From positions 2,046,001 to 2,110,000 of the forward strand of contig OY751496.1 in assembly GCA_963565915.1 (NCBI GenBank): DNA of 64,000 bases. Reading direction: 5' to 3'. The notes beneath the pieces were generated by a model, which had not been told where the DNA came from, ran no database searches, and saw nothing but the letters and a program-made list of their open reading frames with translations. This document shows, one piece after another, positions 39,888 to 50,359 of this stretch. The DNA is from Entoloma clypeatum (taxonomy: Eukaryota > Basidiomycota > Agaricomycetes > Agaricales > Entolomataceae). How positions within the stretch are numbered: position 1 is the first letter of the stretch; each line of letters begins with the position of its first letter. Position numbers and translations under genes: made by a program.

Positions 39888-40729
39888 TTCTCATCGGTCT
39901 CTATAGTGATGGTTTCATCATCATCGGTATCTCCATCAGACACCTTCCTAATCTTTCCAGAGTTCTTCTTCGGCTTGCGGCAGTTGCGTGCGATATGTCC
40001 TTCTTGGTCGCAGTTGAAACACTTACGACCATCTTTCTTCTTTGGGGCTTTGCAGTCTTTGGCAAGGTGACCAAAGCGCTGACAGTTGTAGCAACGGGCT
40101 ACTCCTGCTTTGTCGATCTCCATGGCTTTGCCTTGACCACCATAAGTGGTGCCCGATCCGGTGCGTGTGTCGCCACCCCCTCGGATGACTAATGCATGTC
40201 CCTCCATCTGTCGTCCCTTGTTTCGGATCTCCTTTGCGTAATCAGTGTACGTCTTGCCATCGCTAGCCACTTGTTCAGAAATTCTGCGGTTGACGTTCTT
40301 TTCCAGGATGTATTTCCCAGTTTCTTCGCCAAGGTTTGACAGCTTCAAGAGCTCTTCGAATTCATCCAAGAATTCGTCGATGGTGCGTTTCTCCTGTTTC
40401 AGGACTTCGAGTCTCGCCTTGGCTGCTGCCGACTTGTTGGCAATAGAGAATCGCGTAGCGATGTCGTCTGAGAACCCTAACCAGGTGATGTTCTCGCCAT
40501 CGGTGGCAAGGTCGTCTAACTTGTTGCTGGCCCAGTGTTTACCAGACCCTTCCATCATGCGGGATAACACCGCAAGAATTTTCTGATCATCGGACAGGCC
40601 CTTCTGGAACCTGATGTATAATTTGGTGGCTTTCCACCACTCGTCGAAGGTGTGTCTGTCTTTGAACATCCCAGGATCTTTGATGATCTTGGATGTATCC
40701 ATTGTTTGTACTGTCGGTGCTTCTGCCAT
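39863..40729 (-). CDS. gag: Gag of element B
   Basis: Intact, 288 codons, ATG at 40727-40729. Two zinc knuckles, CYNCQRFGHLAKDC and CFNCDQEGHIARNC. It ends TAA 39863-39865 with the GGATTTT heptamer (complement of 39881-39887) five codons before. Confidence 0.92.
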   Translation of the reverse strand: MAEAPTVQTMDTSKIIKDPGMFKDRHTFDEWWKATKLYIRFQKGLSDDQKILAVLSRMMEGSGKHWASNKLDDLATDGENITWLGFSDDIATRFSIANKSAAAKARLEVLKQEKRTIDEFLDEFEELLKLSNLGEETGKYILEKNVNRRISEQVASDGKTYTDYAKEIRNKGRQMEGHALVIRGGGDTRTGSGTTYGGQGKAMEIDKAGVARCYNCQRFGHLAKDCKAPKKKDGRKCFNCDQEGHIARNCRKPKKNSGKIRKVSDGDTDDDETITIETDEKDFPEGSD

Positions 40730-40731
40730 GT

Positions 40732-41418
40732 CTAGAACCTGCGGAGTAGGAGAGGTGTCGGATTGTTGGGATGAAGATGGGGTTCGGGATACAGGTAGGG
40801 GTTGAAAATCAGTCCCTGTTCTAGGCGTCTGTTCGGTATCTGACTGCGCGGAGTCAAAAGTAAATTCGTCAGGGGACTCGTCGGCAGAATCGGTGGCAAA
40901 ACGTTCGGGGTATTTCCTCTGTAGATCTCTAAGGAATCTCTGTTCCTGCGCGTCTGTTGGTCGCGAGAAGGGGTCAAGTCTCTTGTTTCGTGCCCAACGG
41001 TTGTACTCGGTCTGTTGCTCGTCGGTGGTGAAGTGGGCGTAGATCTGCTGCTTCGAGTAAGACGTGGTGATGCGGCTCTGGGACGTCTCGACGTGAGCGT
41101 CCTAATCAATCTTCTGATAACGGTTGTCTGGACACCGATAAACTCTCTGATCTCTGTGATCCGACCTGTCTGAGGTCCTTCTTGAACGCGAAAGCTTTCG
41201 AGTTCGTTCTGTCGGGCGTTGTAACGCGCGATCTGGTGTTGCCGAGCAAGATGGATGCTCTCTGCTATCTCGCCGTGGGGGCGATGCTCGTCGTTGTCTA
41301 GTTCTTCGTCAAGCACCTGCTGTAGGATGCGACGGATCTCAGATTCGATGTACTGCTGGATGAGTGTAAAATCGATACTGTCTCGAGGACTTAACTCCTC
41401 CTGTCGGGCTTCTGGCGT
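40732..41418 (-). CDS. ORF0 of element B
   Basis: Same frame and content as ORF0 of A (1401-2087), open throughout and ending two bases before the gag ATG. The codon that is ATG in A is ACG here (41416-41418), so initiation would need a non-AUG codon, an internal GTG at 41316, or another mechanism. Confidence 0.5.
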   Translation of the reverse strand, partial: TPEARQEELSPRDSIDFTLIQQYIESEIRRILQQVLDEELDNDEHRPHGEIAESIHLARQHQIARYNARQNELESFRVQEGPQTGRITEIREFIGVQTTVIRRLIRTLTSRRPRAASPRLTRSSRSTPTSPPTSNRPSTTVGHETRDLTPSRDQQTRRNRDSLEIYRGNTPNVLPPILPTSPLTNLLLTPRSQIPNRRLEQGLIFNPYLYPEPHLHPNNPTPLLLRRF

Positions 41419-41507
41419 GCTGAATGGGTTACTGGTGAAGTCTTCAAAGAAGCGCGACGTCTTGACTCATCTGGTAGTTGCTCTCTTCGCTCTGGGCGAA
41501 CCTAACG

Positions 41508-41518
41508 AGATTTAGCAA
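41508..41518 (-). promoter_or_regulatory. Self-priming PBS of element B
   Basis: TTGCTAAATCT on the minus strand, two bases after the 5' LTR, complementary to AGATTTAGCAA within the LTR, as in A. Confidence 0.85.
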
Positions 41519-41520
41519 CT

Positions 41521-41891
41521 TGTTATGCGTAACAAACCGTTCCAAGGTTCGGGCAGAGTATGCAGGAAGATGGAAAGGCGAAGAGCAATGTGATTGCTAA
41601 ATCTAAGGAATGTAGCTATGGTACATGAGGTTTATATAGTACTGACTATGAGCGGTAGCGAATGAGTCAGTAACTGCGGAAGGCAGTGCGCATGAGTAAG
41701 GCGACTGCGGAAGGCTATGTACTAATGAGTAAGCTGACTGCGGAATGAGTCAGACAGCTGCGGAAAGCGAGTTTAGCGCGGGAGCGAAGTATACTAAAGG
41801 AAATAAAGTATAATACGATATGTGTAAGCGGGGGCCGATGAGTAAAAGTGAAAAAGTAAGCGTATATGTCCGTAGTCGTTAGTCCGTAACA
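41521..41891 (-). repeat. 5' LTR of element B
   Basis: 371 bases, TGTTA/TAACA ends, with minus-strand TATATAAACC promoter. Confidence 0.95.
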
Positions 41892-44800
41892 CTCCCATTG
41901 CACTAAATATTCCAGCTTTCCTCTCTTCAACCTTGAGTCAATAACTTTCACAACATCGTACTCCTCTTCGCCATTGATAACTATCGGGTTTGGTGCCTGC
42001 ACCCTTTGTGATATAAATAGTGGTTCCTTAAATAATCGGACTCGTGATACATTGATGACCAGGTGGATTTTCCAAGTTTTCGGTAATTTAAGTTCTACAG
42101 CGTGTGACGAAATGATTTTGGTTATGGTATAGGGTCCAATCCATCGTTCGGCAAGTTTCTTTAAGGGTCGGTTCAACTTCAGGTCTTTAGTCGATAACCA
42201 AACTTTGTTGCCAACTTTGTAAACTGGTACATCACCCCGTTTCAGGTTCGCATACCGTTCCATCTCTTCTCGTGCTTTTACTAGCGCTGCTTCCGCCTCC
42301 TCATGAATCTTCTTCATTCGCTCCGCGAATTCTTTTGCCGGTTCTGACTTTTCTGCCCTCCAAGATTCTACGCCCATCCTAGGGTTAAACCCATAATTTA
42401 CATAGAACGGCGAAAACTGAGTTGCCGTGTGAATTTTATTATTATAGGTGGACTCCGCGGTTGCCATCCATTCGGGCCAATCTGTTTGCCGATGGGAAAT
42501 AAATGATCTTAGATATTGCTCCAACTCCTGGTTGATGTGTTCCGTCTGTCCGTCTGTTTGCGGATGATACGCCGTTGATAATTTAGTTGTGATCCCCAAT
42601 ATTTTATTTAGTTCTTTCATAAATATTGCCGCAAATTGTGGTCCTCGGTCTGACGTTAACGATTCTGGCAGCCCATGAAGTTTCCAGACTTCGTCCCGAT
42701 ATAGTTTAGCTAATCCTTCTGCTGAGACTTCATCGCGTGTTTTGATAAAGTGTGATTGCTTTGTCGATCTGCAAGCCACAACTAATACTGCGTTGTACCC
42801 CTGAGCTTCTGGGAGTCCTACAATAAAATCTGCTGTAACATGTTTCCATGGTCCTGCATGTTCCGTGTTTGCTTTTAATTTACCGGCTATCGGTTGAGGC
42901 ACGTTTTTTGATCGTTGACATCTGTCGCAGCCCTCGACGTATGCTTTGACCATGTTTGTAATACTAGGCCACCAATAATTACGTGTAACCAATTCCAGGG
43001 TTTTCCACTGCCCTGGGTGTCCAGCAACTGGGTTGTCGTGGTGTAATTTAATTATTTCCTCCCTGAGTTCCTGACTTTTCGGAACATAAACTTTTCCTCA
43101 ATGTAACCAGAGTCCCTGCTCTTCGTGCCATTCATCTGCGCGCAATGTTTTGGTATTTGTCTTTTTTAACTCTTCCACTGCTTTCAATACTTGTTCATCA
43201 AACTCCTTGGCATCCCTGATGCGTTTTAATAGTTTACTTTCTTGTCCATCAATAAGTATGTGACCTCGATCCATTGCTCGCAAGTGGAAGTATTTGGGTT
43301 TTAATAATGTTACGTCTTCATTGTCATTTTCCACCCCCTTTCTATGATCAACCCTTCTCGAAAGAGCATCCACCTTTCCCATTGAGGTGCCAGCCTTGTG
43401 TATTTATTTGAAATTGAAACGTGTTAGATACAATGCCCAGCGTGCTTGTCTGCGATTAAGCTTTCGTCCCTGCATGAAGTACTCGAGGTTTTTATGATCG
43501 GTCCAGATCTCGACCTCGTGTTTGGCTCCTTCAAGGTGGTGTCTCCATGCTTCCAGCGCTCAAATTATGCCCAGCATTTCTTTATCGTGTAAATCGTAAT
43601 TTCGTTCCACGTCATTCAATCCTTTAGATAGAAAGGCACATGGCCTCCATTTCTCATCCTCACATTCCATAGATAGAATTGCTCCTGTAGCAAAGTCCGA
43701 TGCGTCTGATTCTACTCTCAACTTCCGATCTGGATCGGGAGATACTAATATAGGTGCTTTCGTAAATAATTTTTTTAGCATATCAAACGCTTCCTCCTGT
43801 TCCTCTTTCCAATTCCAGATTGTTTCTTTCCTTGTTAATTTATGTAATGGCCCTGCCACTTTAGAGAAGTCTTTGACAAATCTTCGATAGAAATTGGCCA
43901 ATCCTAGAAACGACTGGACTTCTTTGACTTTCGTTGGTTTCGGCCATTGTTTGATGGCGTCTACTTTTGAAGGATCCATTCGAATTCCGTCTTTCCCAAT
44001 AATTAACCCTAAGAACTCTATTTCGTCTTTGTCAAAGAAACATTTTCCCGGTTTTAAGAATAAGTCGTTTTCCTGTAATCTTTTTAGAATTTCCTCCACG
44101 ATTTCACTGTGTCCTTTTTCTCCTTCAGTTGCCACCAATATATCATCAATATAGATAACTACGTCTCCTTGATCAATCAAGTCTCTAAATATGTCGTTCA
44201 TCATGGTTTGAAACGTGCTTGGGGAATTATTTAATCCGAAGAACATAACTGTTGGTTCGAAGGCTCCATCTGGGGTTGTAAATGCCGCTTTCCACTCGTC
44301 TCCTTCTTTGATGCGTACATTGTTATACCCCCATCTGAGGTCCATTTTGGTAAACTTTTTCTTTCCCTTTAATTTATCGATCAATTCCGGAATCAACGGA
44401 AGTGGATAATTATTGTGAACGGTCCAGCTGTTAATATGTCGGTAATCCTGTACCATTCGTTTCTTTCCATCCTTTTTGGGTATAAAGAATACTGGCGAAG
44501 TTTGTGGTGACTTGGTAGGTCGAATATATTCTTTGCGTAATTGATCGTTTACAAATTCGGATACTTCTTTCCTTTCATCTGGTGACAGGGGATAGACTTT
44601 GGCCTTTTTTGGTACGAAATCCGGTTTTAAGTCTATAGCGTGATCCCATGGTTTCCTGACTGGTAATCTCTCCGATGCTTTCTTTTCAAAGACTGATAGA
44701 TATTTGTGATATTTCTGGGGGACAACCTGTTCTGCCGGTACTTCATCTGAGGGTTCTCCCTTAGCTGCCCTGAGCATGTGGATTACTTCCTCCTTCACTT

Positions 44801-45635
44801 CTTCCTCATTTCCTTCTACTACTTCTTCCATTCTTCCACCCCATCTGGTCCTTGCAGTTTTATTTAAGTAATGTGTTCGACGCATGCCACATTCTTCTGG
44901 ACATCTTGATAATTTAATTTCCGCTTTTTCCCAATTGATTTCTGGATTATGATGTTTCAGCCAAGTATGTCCAACGATAATTTTAGCTTTTCCTAGGTTG
45001 CATGCTTCAAACACTGCTATCTCCACGTGTCCTTTATACCGCATAGCCATGACTGCTTCATGCGTGATCGAACCTCCTTGGTTAAGCATGCCATCAATGT
45101 TGTAGACCCGAATGGGGAACGGTAGTTCCCTTAATTTAATGTTGTTCTTTTTGGCAAAGTCCAGGTCTATGAACATTCCTGTCGCCCCTGAGTCTAATAA
45201 TGCTTCAACATCAAATGTGTGTTTGTCCTGCAACGTTTCCAGCGTGATTTTCATCATAAGCTCCTTTTCCACAGAAGCGGATCGAATAAAAGATGGTTCC
45301 CCCATAGAGTCCGTTTGCCTAGTTAAGTTATCTGATTCATCGCAACAGGGAATTAAGCGTTCATCCGTAGGGGACAAACCAAGCCTTGTTGCCGAGGGCT
45401 CCCCAATGATATAGTTTACAAGTGTATCTAAGTCCGATTCATCTGTGCTATTTTTTTGGGTTTTTACCTTTTTGGGTTTGTCCAATAGTATTTTATTGTA
45501 TGTAACTGCTGCGTCTGTAAGCTTTTGAAACCAAGAATTTACAGTGTCTTTATGTATGTAAGAGTCTATAGGCAATTGTTCATATCGATTTGTCAGAGCC
45601 AGCGGGGGAATTACTGGTTGACGTTTACAAAATCC
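41892..45635 (-). pseudogene. pol: Pol of element D
   Basis: It is in the -1 frame to gag from the heptamer at 45629-45635. Open stretches: 45635-43560 with protease (LLDSGATGMFID), RT (YIDD at about 44150) and RNase H start; 43382-43098; 42992-41897 with integrase ([35 protein letters not shown]) and the chromodomain up to YLVQWE, where B is inserted. Stops: TGA after LGII (about 43557), TAA after NFK (about 43403), TGA after LWLH (about 43096); two of the three are CGA-to-TGA type. Confidence 0.9.
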
Positions 45636-46276
45636 TGCTGCGCTGCAGCCTGTCTGTTGTTCTGAGCCGGTTGGCCCTGCTGTCCATTATTAGCTTGGCG
45701 CGCTTGACGCCTCGCGTTGATCTGTCTCAAAATTTCCTCCTCCTCATGTTCATCGATCTGTTCGATCATTGCCGCTTGTACCCTGCGCTGCGGCCGTCTG
45801 CAATCTCAGGCAAAATGCCCCTGTCCGCCGCAGTTGTAACAATTCCCAGGAGCGCGTCTCTGGTTCCTATCGATGTCCATTGCATTTGGATCCCATCGTG
45901 GTTGCTGCTGTTGTTGCTGTTGACTGTTTTGTTGTTGAGGACGGTACCCCTGATTCTGTTGTTGCCCAAAGGGCCTCTGTTGTTGCTGCTGCTGTTGTCC
46001 ATATGCGGGCCGATTGCCCCATGTGTTACGTTGTTGTCCAAAGTTATTGCCAGTCCTCATGCCTGGTCTTGCTGCGAAAGTCTCTTCCGCTCTGCCGATT
46101 GCCAAAATTTCTTCACAGGTGCCCTGCACCGTGGACTTTCTCCTCCCTTGCTGGAAGAGTTGTTGCATGATAGATTCCTTGGCATTCCTTTCCAAAAGGG
46201 TTACACCGTGCCTTTCCTCGATCTTGCCCTTGATCACCAAGGTCCCGAATTGCGTAATCCAATCATCGGTCTTCAT
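45611..46276 (-). pseudogene. gag: Gag of element D, C-terminal part
   Basis: It begins abruptly (MKTDDWITQFG; the capsid start is missing). A Gln/Asn-rich region of about 50 residues follows, and a zinc knuckle (CYNCGGQGHFA, then TGA at 45806-45808 in place of CGA, then DC). The frame continues to TAA at 45611-45613. The poly-Gln stretch is unusual for Gag here. Confidence 0.8.
45629..45635 (-). promoter_or_regulatory. Candidate -1 frameshift heptamer, gag-pol of D
   Basis: GGATTTT on the minus strand, in frame as G-GAT-TTT, five codons (GTA AAC GTC AAC CAG) before the TAA of gag; the -1 frame leads into LALTNRYEQLPIDS and pol. Confidence 0.65.
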
Positions 46277-46289
46277 TGAACCTTGCTTA

Positions 46290-47270
46290 AAGCTCTCGTT
46301 TCAGAAACTATACGGCAAATTAATGCACGCGACTAACGTTCTGCCTCAGGGCCGCGCATATCTCACTGGATTGGAAACAATGTTTCCACTATTCAATGGT
46401 AGCCCTTACCTCCCACACACCCCACCCAGAGTTGTGCCTCTCGAACTCGCTTGGTGGACAGACAAGCTCTCAGGACCACCCCCCTCTCGCCCCATCCCTC
46501 GCCCAACTGAGATTTTCGATGTCAAAGCCTTCTCGGATGCCAGCTCCTCCACCGGGATTGGCGTCACTATCGGAAACTAGTGGCGAGCTTGGACTCTGGT
46601 CCAGGGCTGGGAAGGCAACGAGCCAGACATTGGCTGGGCCGAAGCCGCCGGCTTCGAACTTCTCGCCATCACAGTTACACAACTTTACCCAGAAATTTGC
46701 CAGTTCTGGCTCTACGGCGACAACACAGGCGTTGTCGAAGGATGGTGGATCGGCAGAAGCAGGAATCAAGCCATCAATGCCGTCTTCCGTCATGTTCACA
46801 GAATGGAAGAAAAGCTGGGCGTTTAATTCCATACCCGATACGTGGAATCAAAACGAAATCCAGCCGACGGACCTTCTTGAGGCGTCTATCCCCAAAACCA
46901 CCCCATCCTTCCCCTCATTCCAATCCCACCAGAGTCAGAATCCCTCATTGTCAACATCGAGCATCCTAACCTCTTTTTGAGCGGCATGGTCAAGCAAACC
47001 ACCTGCGTCCTCCACAAGCAGATCAACCGGAGTGGTCGACGCGCCTACGACAACATCATTCTTGGCGACACCACTAGTCTCCTCACCCTCCTTTCAACCG
47101 TCGAACCTGACGCGAGCCTTGTTAACGATTACAACACCCAATGCTAACACCATCTCCCCCTCATCAACCACACACATCCCACCACCCTTGCGCCCTTCCT
47201 GTCCAGCCAAGATAAGGCTCCTAGTCTAGAGGCCCACCACCTCGCGCATAGCGCACATAGATTCGGGTTT
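46290..47270 (+). pseudogene. RT C-terminus and RNase H of element H
   Basis: Resumes after D: FQKLYGKLMHATNVLPQGRA, TPPRVVPLELAWWTDKL, and the RNase H start FSDASSSTGIGV. TAG at 46578 interrupts before WRAWTLVQGW; WLYGDNTGVVEGWW and the further RNase H motifs follow in shifted frames to about 46850. The segment to 47270 is decayed linker (NIEHPNLFLSGMVKQ). At least two stops and two shifts make it inactive. Confidence 0.7.
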
Positions 47271-48338
47271 TGAACCCCCGCCTGCTCTTATCAACAAGCT
47301 CAAGAACGTACTTAAAGCTTCCTGGGCTCCGGGAACCGTGGAAGGCTACAGCACTGGGTTAGCCGCATTCCACGCCTTCTGCGATCACCTACAGGTTCCC
47401 AAACCTCAGAGAGCCCCAGCGTCGCGAGAACTTCTGGAATTCTTTGCAGCTACCCTCATAGCCCATATGCAGAAACCACCATCGGTAGCTATCTCTCAGG
47501 AGTGCACGCTTGGCACATCATCCACGGTCTTCCTTTCGCAGTTGATCGCAACACCATGCAAACAATTATGAGAAGTGCTGTTAAACTCACGCCACCAGAA
47601 TCCAAACGCAAGAAACGGCCGCCCCTCCTCACCAATACCATTCGCAGCATCAAATCCAAGCTGAATCTAGCTAACCCCCTCAACACCGCTACCTTTGTGT
47701 GCCTCACCACCACCTTTTGGTGCGCCTCATGACTTGGCGAGTTCACGGTCAGGAATCGAGACAAATACGATCCCAGTCTTCACATCACACGATCACAAAC
47801 TGAGCAGCGAGCCTCAGATCGCCACGACTTACCTTTGTACATATTCCACCTCCCCTGGACCAAAACATCGGTCACTGGCGAAGACGTTTTCTGGTCTCCG
47901 CATGGAGGCGATGAGGCCAATCCACTCCTGGCTCTAAACAATCATCTCGACGTGAACCATCCTTCCCCCAACAACACGCTTTTTTCCTATTTATCCACTC
48001 AAAAGAAACGCTCACATCACATTGCATTAACGAAATACGCCTTCCTCAAATGGATAAATTCAGCTCTCAAAGACCTCGACCTCCCCTCCATCCAAGGACA
48101 TAGCATTCACATTGGCGCAGTCCTCGAACACCTCCTCCAAGGTTCCACCTTCGAAGCGGTCAAACTCAAGGGATGCTGGAAAAGTGAAGAAGCCTTTTCA
48201 AAATACCTACGACATCACGCCGACATCCTCGCCCTTCAACTTCATCACACCGATTATGCAGCATGGGAGTTAAGTTGTCTCACCGTCATTCCTCCGCCTC
48301 ATGTCGTTCCAGAAGCCCGTGCGCATCAGGTCGACTAA
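47271..48338 (+). pseudogene. Tyrosine recombinase of element H
   Basis: Starts near PALINKLKNVLKASWAPGT and GYSTGLAAFHAFCDHL (N-terminal core-binding part), then with frame changes at about 47495 and 47715 to the catalytic part: KYAFLKWINSAL, GHSIHIGAVLEHLLQG, VKLKGCWKSEEAFSKYLRHHADIL. DIRS/Ngaro elements use this enzyme instead of an integrase. In the HxxR motif the Arg is His (HSIH instead of HSIR), a C-to-T type change on the other strand. The presumptive Tyr nucleophile (SKYLR) is present. It ends TAA 48336-48338. Confidence 0.75.
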
Positions 48339-48345
48339 TGATTAG

Positions 48346-48724
48346 TGTTATGGACTAATGGCTACGGACATACATGCTTACTTTTTCATTTTTACTCATC
48401 AGACACCGCTTACACTTATCGTATGACTCCTTATTTCCATTAGTATACTTCGCTCCCGCATTGACTCGCTTTCCGCAGTCGCATTACTCATGCGCACTGC
48501 CTTCCGCAGTTGTCTTACTCAGACACACTGCCTTCCGCAGTTATCTGACTCAGATACACTGCCTTACGCAGCACTGACTCATCTGCTATCGCCAATAGTC
48601 AGTATCTATATAAACCCCATGTACCATAGCTACATTCCTTAGATTTAGCAATCACATTGCTCTTTGCCTTTCCAACTTCCTGCATACTCTGCCCGAACCT
48701 TGGAACGGTTTGTTACGCATAACA
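48346..48724 (+). repeat. 5' LTR of element C
   Basis: 379 bases, TGTTATGG to ATAACA; more diverged from the LTRs of A and B (extra CACTGCCTTCCGCAGTTGTC-like units at 48480-48560). TATATAAACC at 48607-48616; PBS TTGCTAAATCT at 48727-48737 with two-base spacer. Confidence 0.92.
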
Positions 48725-48826
48725 AGTTGCTAAATCTCGTTAGGTTCGCCCAGAGCAAAGAGAGCAACCACCAGACGAGTCAAGACATCGCGCTTCTTTG
48801 AAGACTTCACCAACAACCCATTCTCT

Positions 48827-49510
48827 ACACCAGAAGCACGACAGGAGGAGCTAAGTCCTCAAGACAGTATCGATTTTATGCTTATCCAGCAGTACATCGA
48901 ATCAGAGATCCGTCGCATCCTACAGCAGGTGCTTGATGAAGAACTAGACAACAACGAGCGCCGCCCCCACGACGAGATAGCAGAGAGCATCCATCTTGCT
49001 CGGCAACACCAGATCGCGCGCTACAATGCCAGAGAGAACGAACTCAAAAGCCTTCGCGTTCAAGGACCTCAGACAGGTCGGATCACAGAGATCAGAGAGT
49101 TTATCAGTGTCCAGACAACCGTTATCAGAAGATTGATTAGGACGCTCACGTCGAGACGTCCCAGAGCCGCTTCACCACGTCGTATTCGAAGCAACAGATC
49201 TACGCCCACTTTACAACCACCGAACAACAGACCGAGTACGGTCGTTGGGCACAAAACAAGAGACTTGACCCCTTCTCACAACCAACAGACGCGCAGGAAC
49301 ATAGATTCCTTAGAGATCTACAGAGGAAATACCCCAAACATTTTGCCACCGATTCCGCCGACGAGTCCCCTGACGAATCTACTCTTGACTCCGCGCAGTC
49401 AGATACCAAACAGACGCCTAGAACAGGGACTAATTTTCAACCCCTACCTGTATCCTGAACCCCATCTTCATCCCAACAACTCGAACCCACTCCTCCTCCA
49501 CAAACTATAA
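48827..49510 (+). CDS. ORF0 of element C
   Basis: Open 228-codon frame equivalent to ORF0 of A, ending TAA 49508-49510 two bases before the gag ATG. The ATG of A is ACA here; the first in-frame ATG is at 48878. Confidence 0.5.
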   Translation, partial: TPEARQEELSPQDSIDFMLIQQYIESEIRRILQQVLDEELDNNERRPHDEIAESIHLARQHQIARYNARENELKSLRVQGPQTGRITEIREFISVQTTVIRRLIRTLTSRRPRAASPRRIRSNRSTPTLQPPNNRPSTVVGHKTRDLTPSHNQQTRRNIDSLEIYRGNTPNILPPIPPTSPLTNLLLTPRSQIPNRRLEQGLIFNPYLYPEPHLHPNNSNPLLLHKL

Positions 49511-49512
49511 AC

Positions 49513-50359
49513 ATGGCAGAAGTCGCAGCAGCGCAAACGATGGACACATCCAAGATCATCAGGGATCCAGGGATGTTCAAGGACAGACACACCTTCGACG
49601 AGTGGTGGAAAGCCACCAAACTGTACATCAGGTTCCAGAAGGGCCTGACAGACGATCAGAAGATTCTTGCGGTGTTATCCCGCATGATGGAAGGGTCCGG
49701 CAAACACTGGGCCAGTAACAAGTTAGACGCCCTCACCAATGACGGCGAGAATATCACATGGTTGAGCTTTTCGGAGGACATCGTAATACGCTTCTCCATT
49801 GCCAACAAGTCTGCCTCTGCCAAGGCGAGACTCGAGACCTTGAAACAAGAGAAACACTCCATTGGCGAGTTCTCGGACGAATTCAACGAACTCTTGGCTC
49901 TGTCAAAGCTTGGCGAGGAAACCGGGAAGTATATCCTGGAGAAGAATATCAACTGCAGAATCTCTGAGCAGGTTGCGAGCGATGGGAAGGAGTACACTGC
50001 TTACTCAAAGGAGATCCGAGACAAGGGTCGACAGATGGAAGGACACGCACTCATCATCTGAGGAGGTGGCAACACACGCACCGGATTGGGCACCACTTAT
50101 GGTGGTCAGGGCAGGGCCATGGAGGTCAACAAAGCAGGAGTAGCTTGTTGCTACAACTGCCAAGGATTGCAGTGTGCTGAAGAAGAAAGATGGTCACAAG
50201 TGTTTCAACTGCAACCAAGAAGGACACATTGCGCGCAACTGCCGCAAGCCGAAGAAGAACTCTGGAAAGATTAGAAAGGTGTCTGATGGAGATACCGATG
50301 ATGATGAAACCATCACCATAGAGACTGATGAGAAGGATTTTCCCGAAGGGTCCGATTAA
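49513..50359 (+). pseudogene. gag: Gag of element C
   Basis: ATG 49513; open to TGA 50059-50061, where A and B read CGA. A deletion in the first zinc knuckle (after CYNCQG) shifts the frame; the second knuckle (CFNCNQEGHIARNC) and the acidic tail follow in the original frame to TAA 50357-50359. The GGATTTT heptamer is kept at 50335-50341. Confidence 0.88.

Larger units (their letters stand above)
35348..41891 (-). mobile_element. Full-length Ty3/Gypsy chromovirus B (same family as A and C)
   Basis: LTRs 35348-35717 (3') and 41521-41891 (5'), TSD CTCCC (35343-35347, 41892-41896). It contains ORF0, intact gag, pol with three defects, and the intact extra ORF. The two LTRs differ at one place that I can see (GAGTCAGCG versus GAGTTTAGCG), so this is a recent insertion, the youngest layer of the nest. 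Confidence 0.96.
34839..46290 (-). mobile_element. Ty3/Gypsy chromovirus D inside H, 5' end lost, split by B
   Basis: On the minus strand D has gag and pol (46276 down to 41892), then element B with its CTCCC duplication, then the rest of the chromodomain (35347-35141), a polypurine tract and the 3' LTR (35127-34839). The 5' LTR, the PBS and the gag start are absent; at about 46290 the sequence passes into H again, with some 120 RT codons of H missing. So D inserted into H, a deletion removed both D's 5' end and part of H, and later B inserted into D. Confidence 0.9.

Noticed and set aside
45900..46010. Poly-Gln stret in gag of D as a separate gene (+ strand Val/Leu-rich ORFs)
   Set aside because: The + strand frames are shadows of CAG/CAA repeats in the minus-strand gag.
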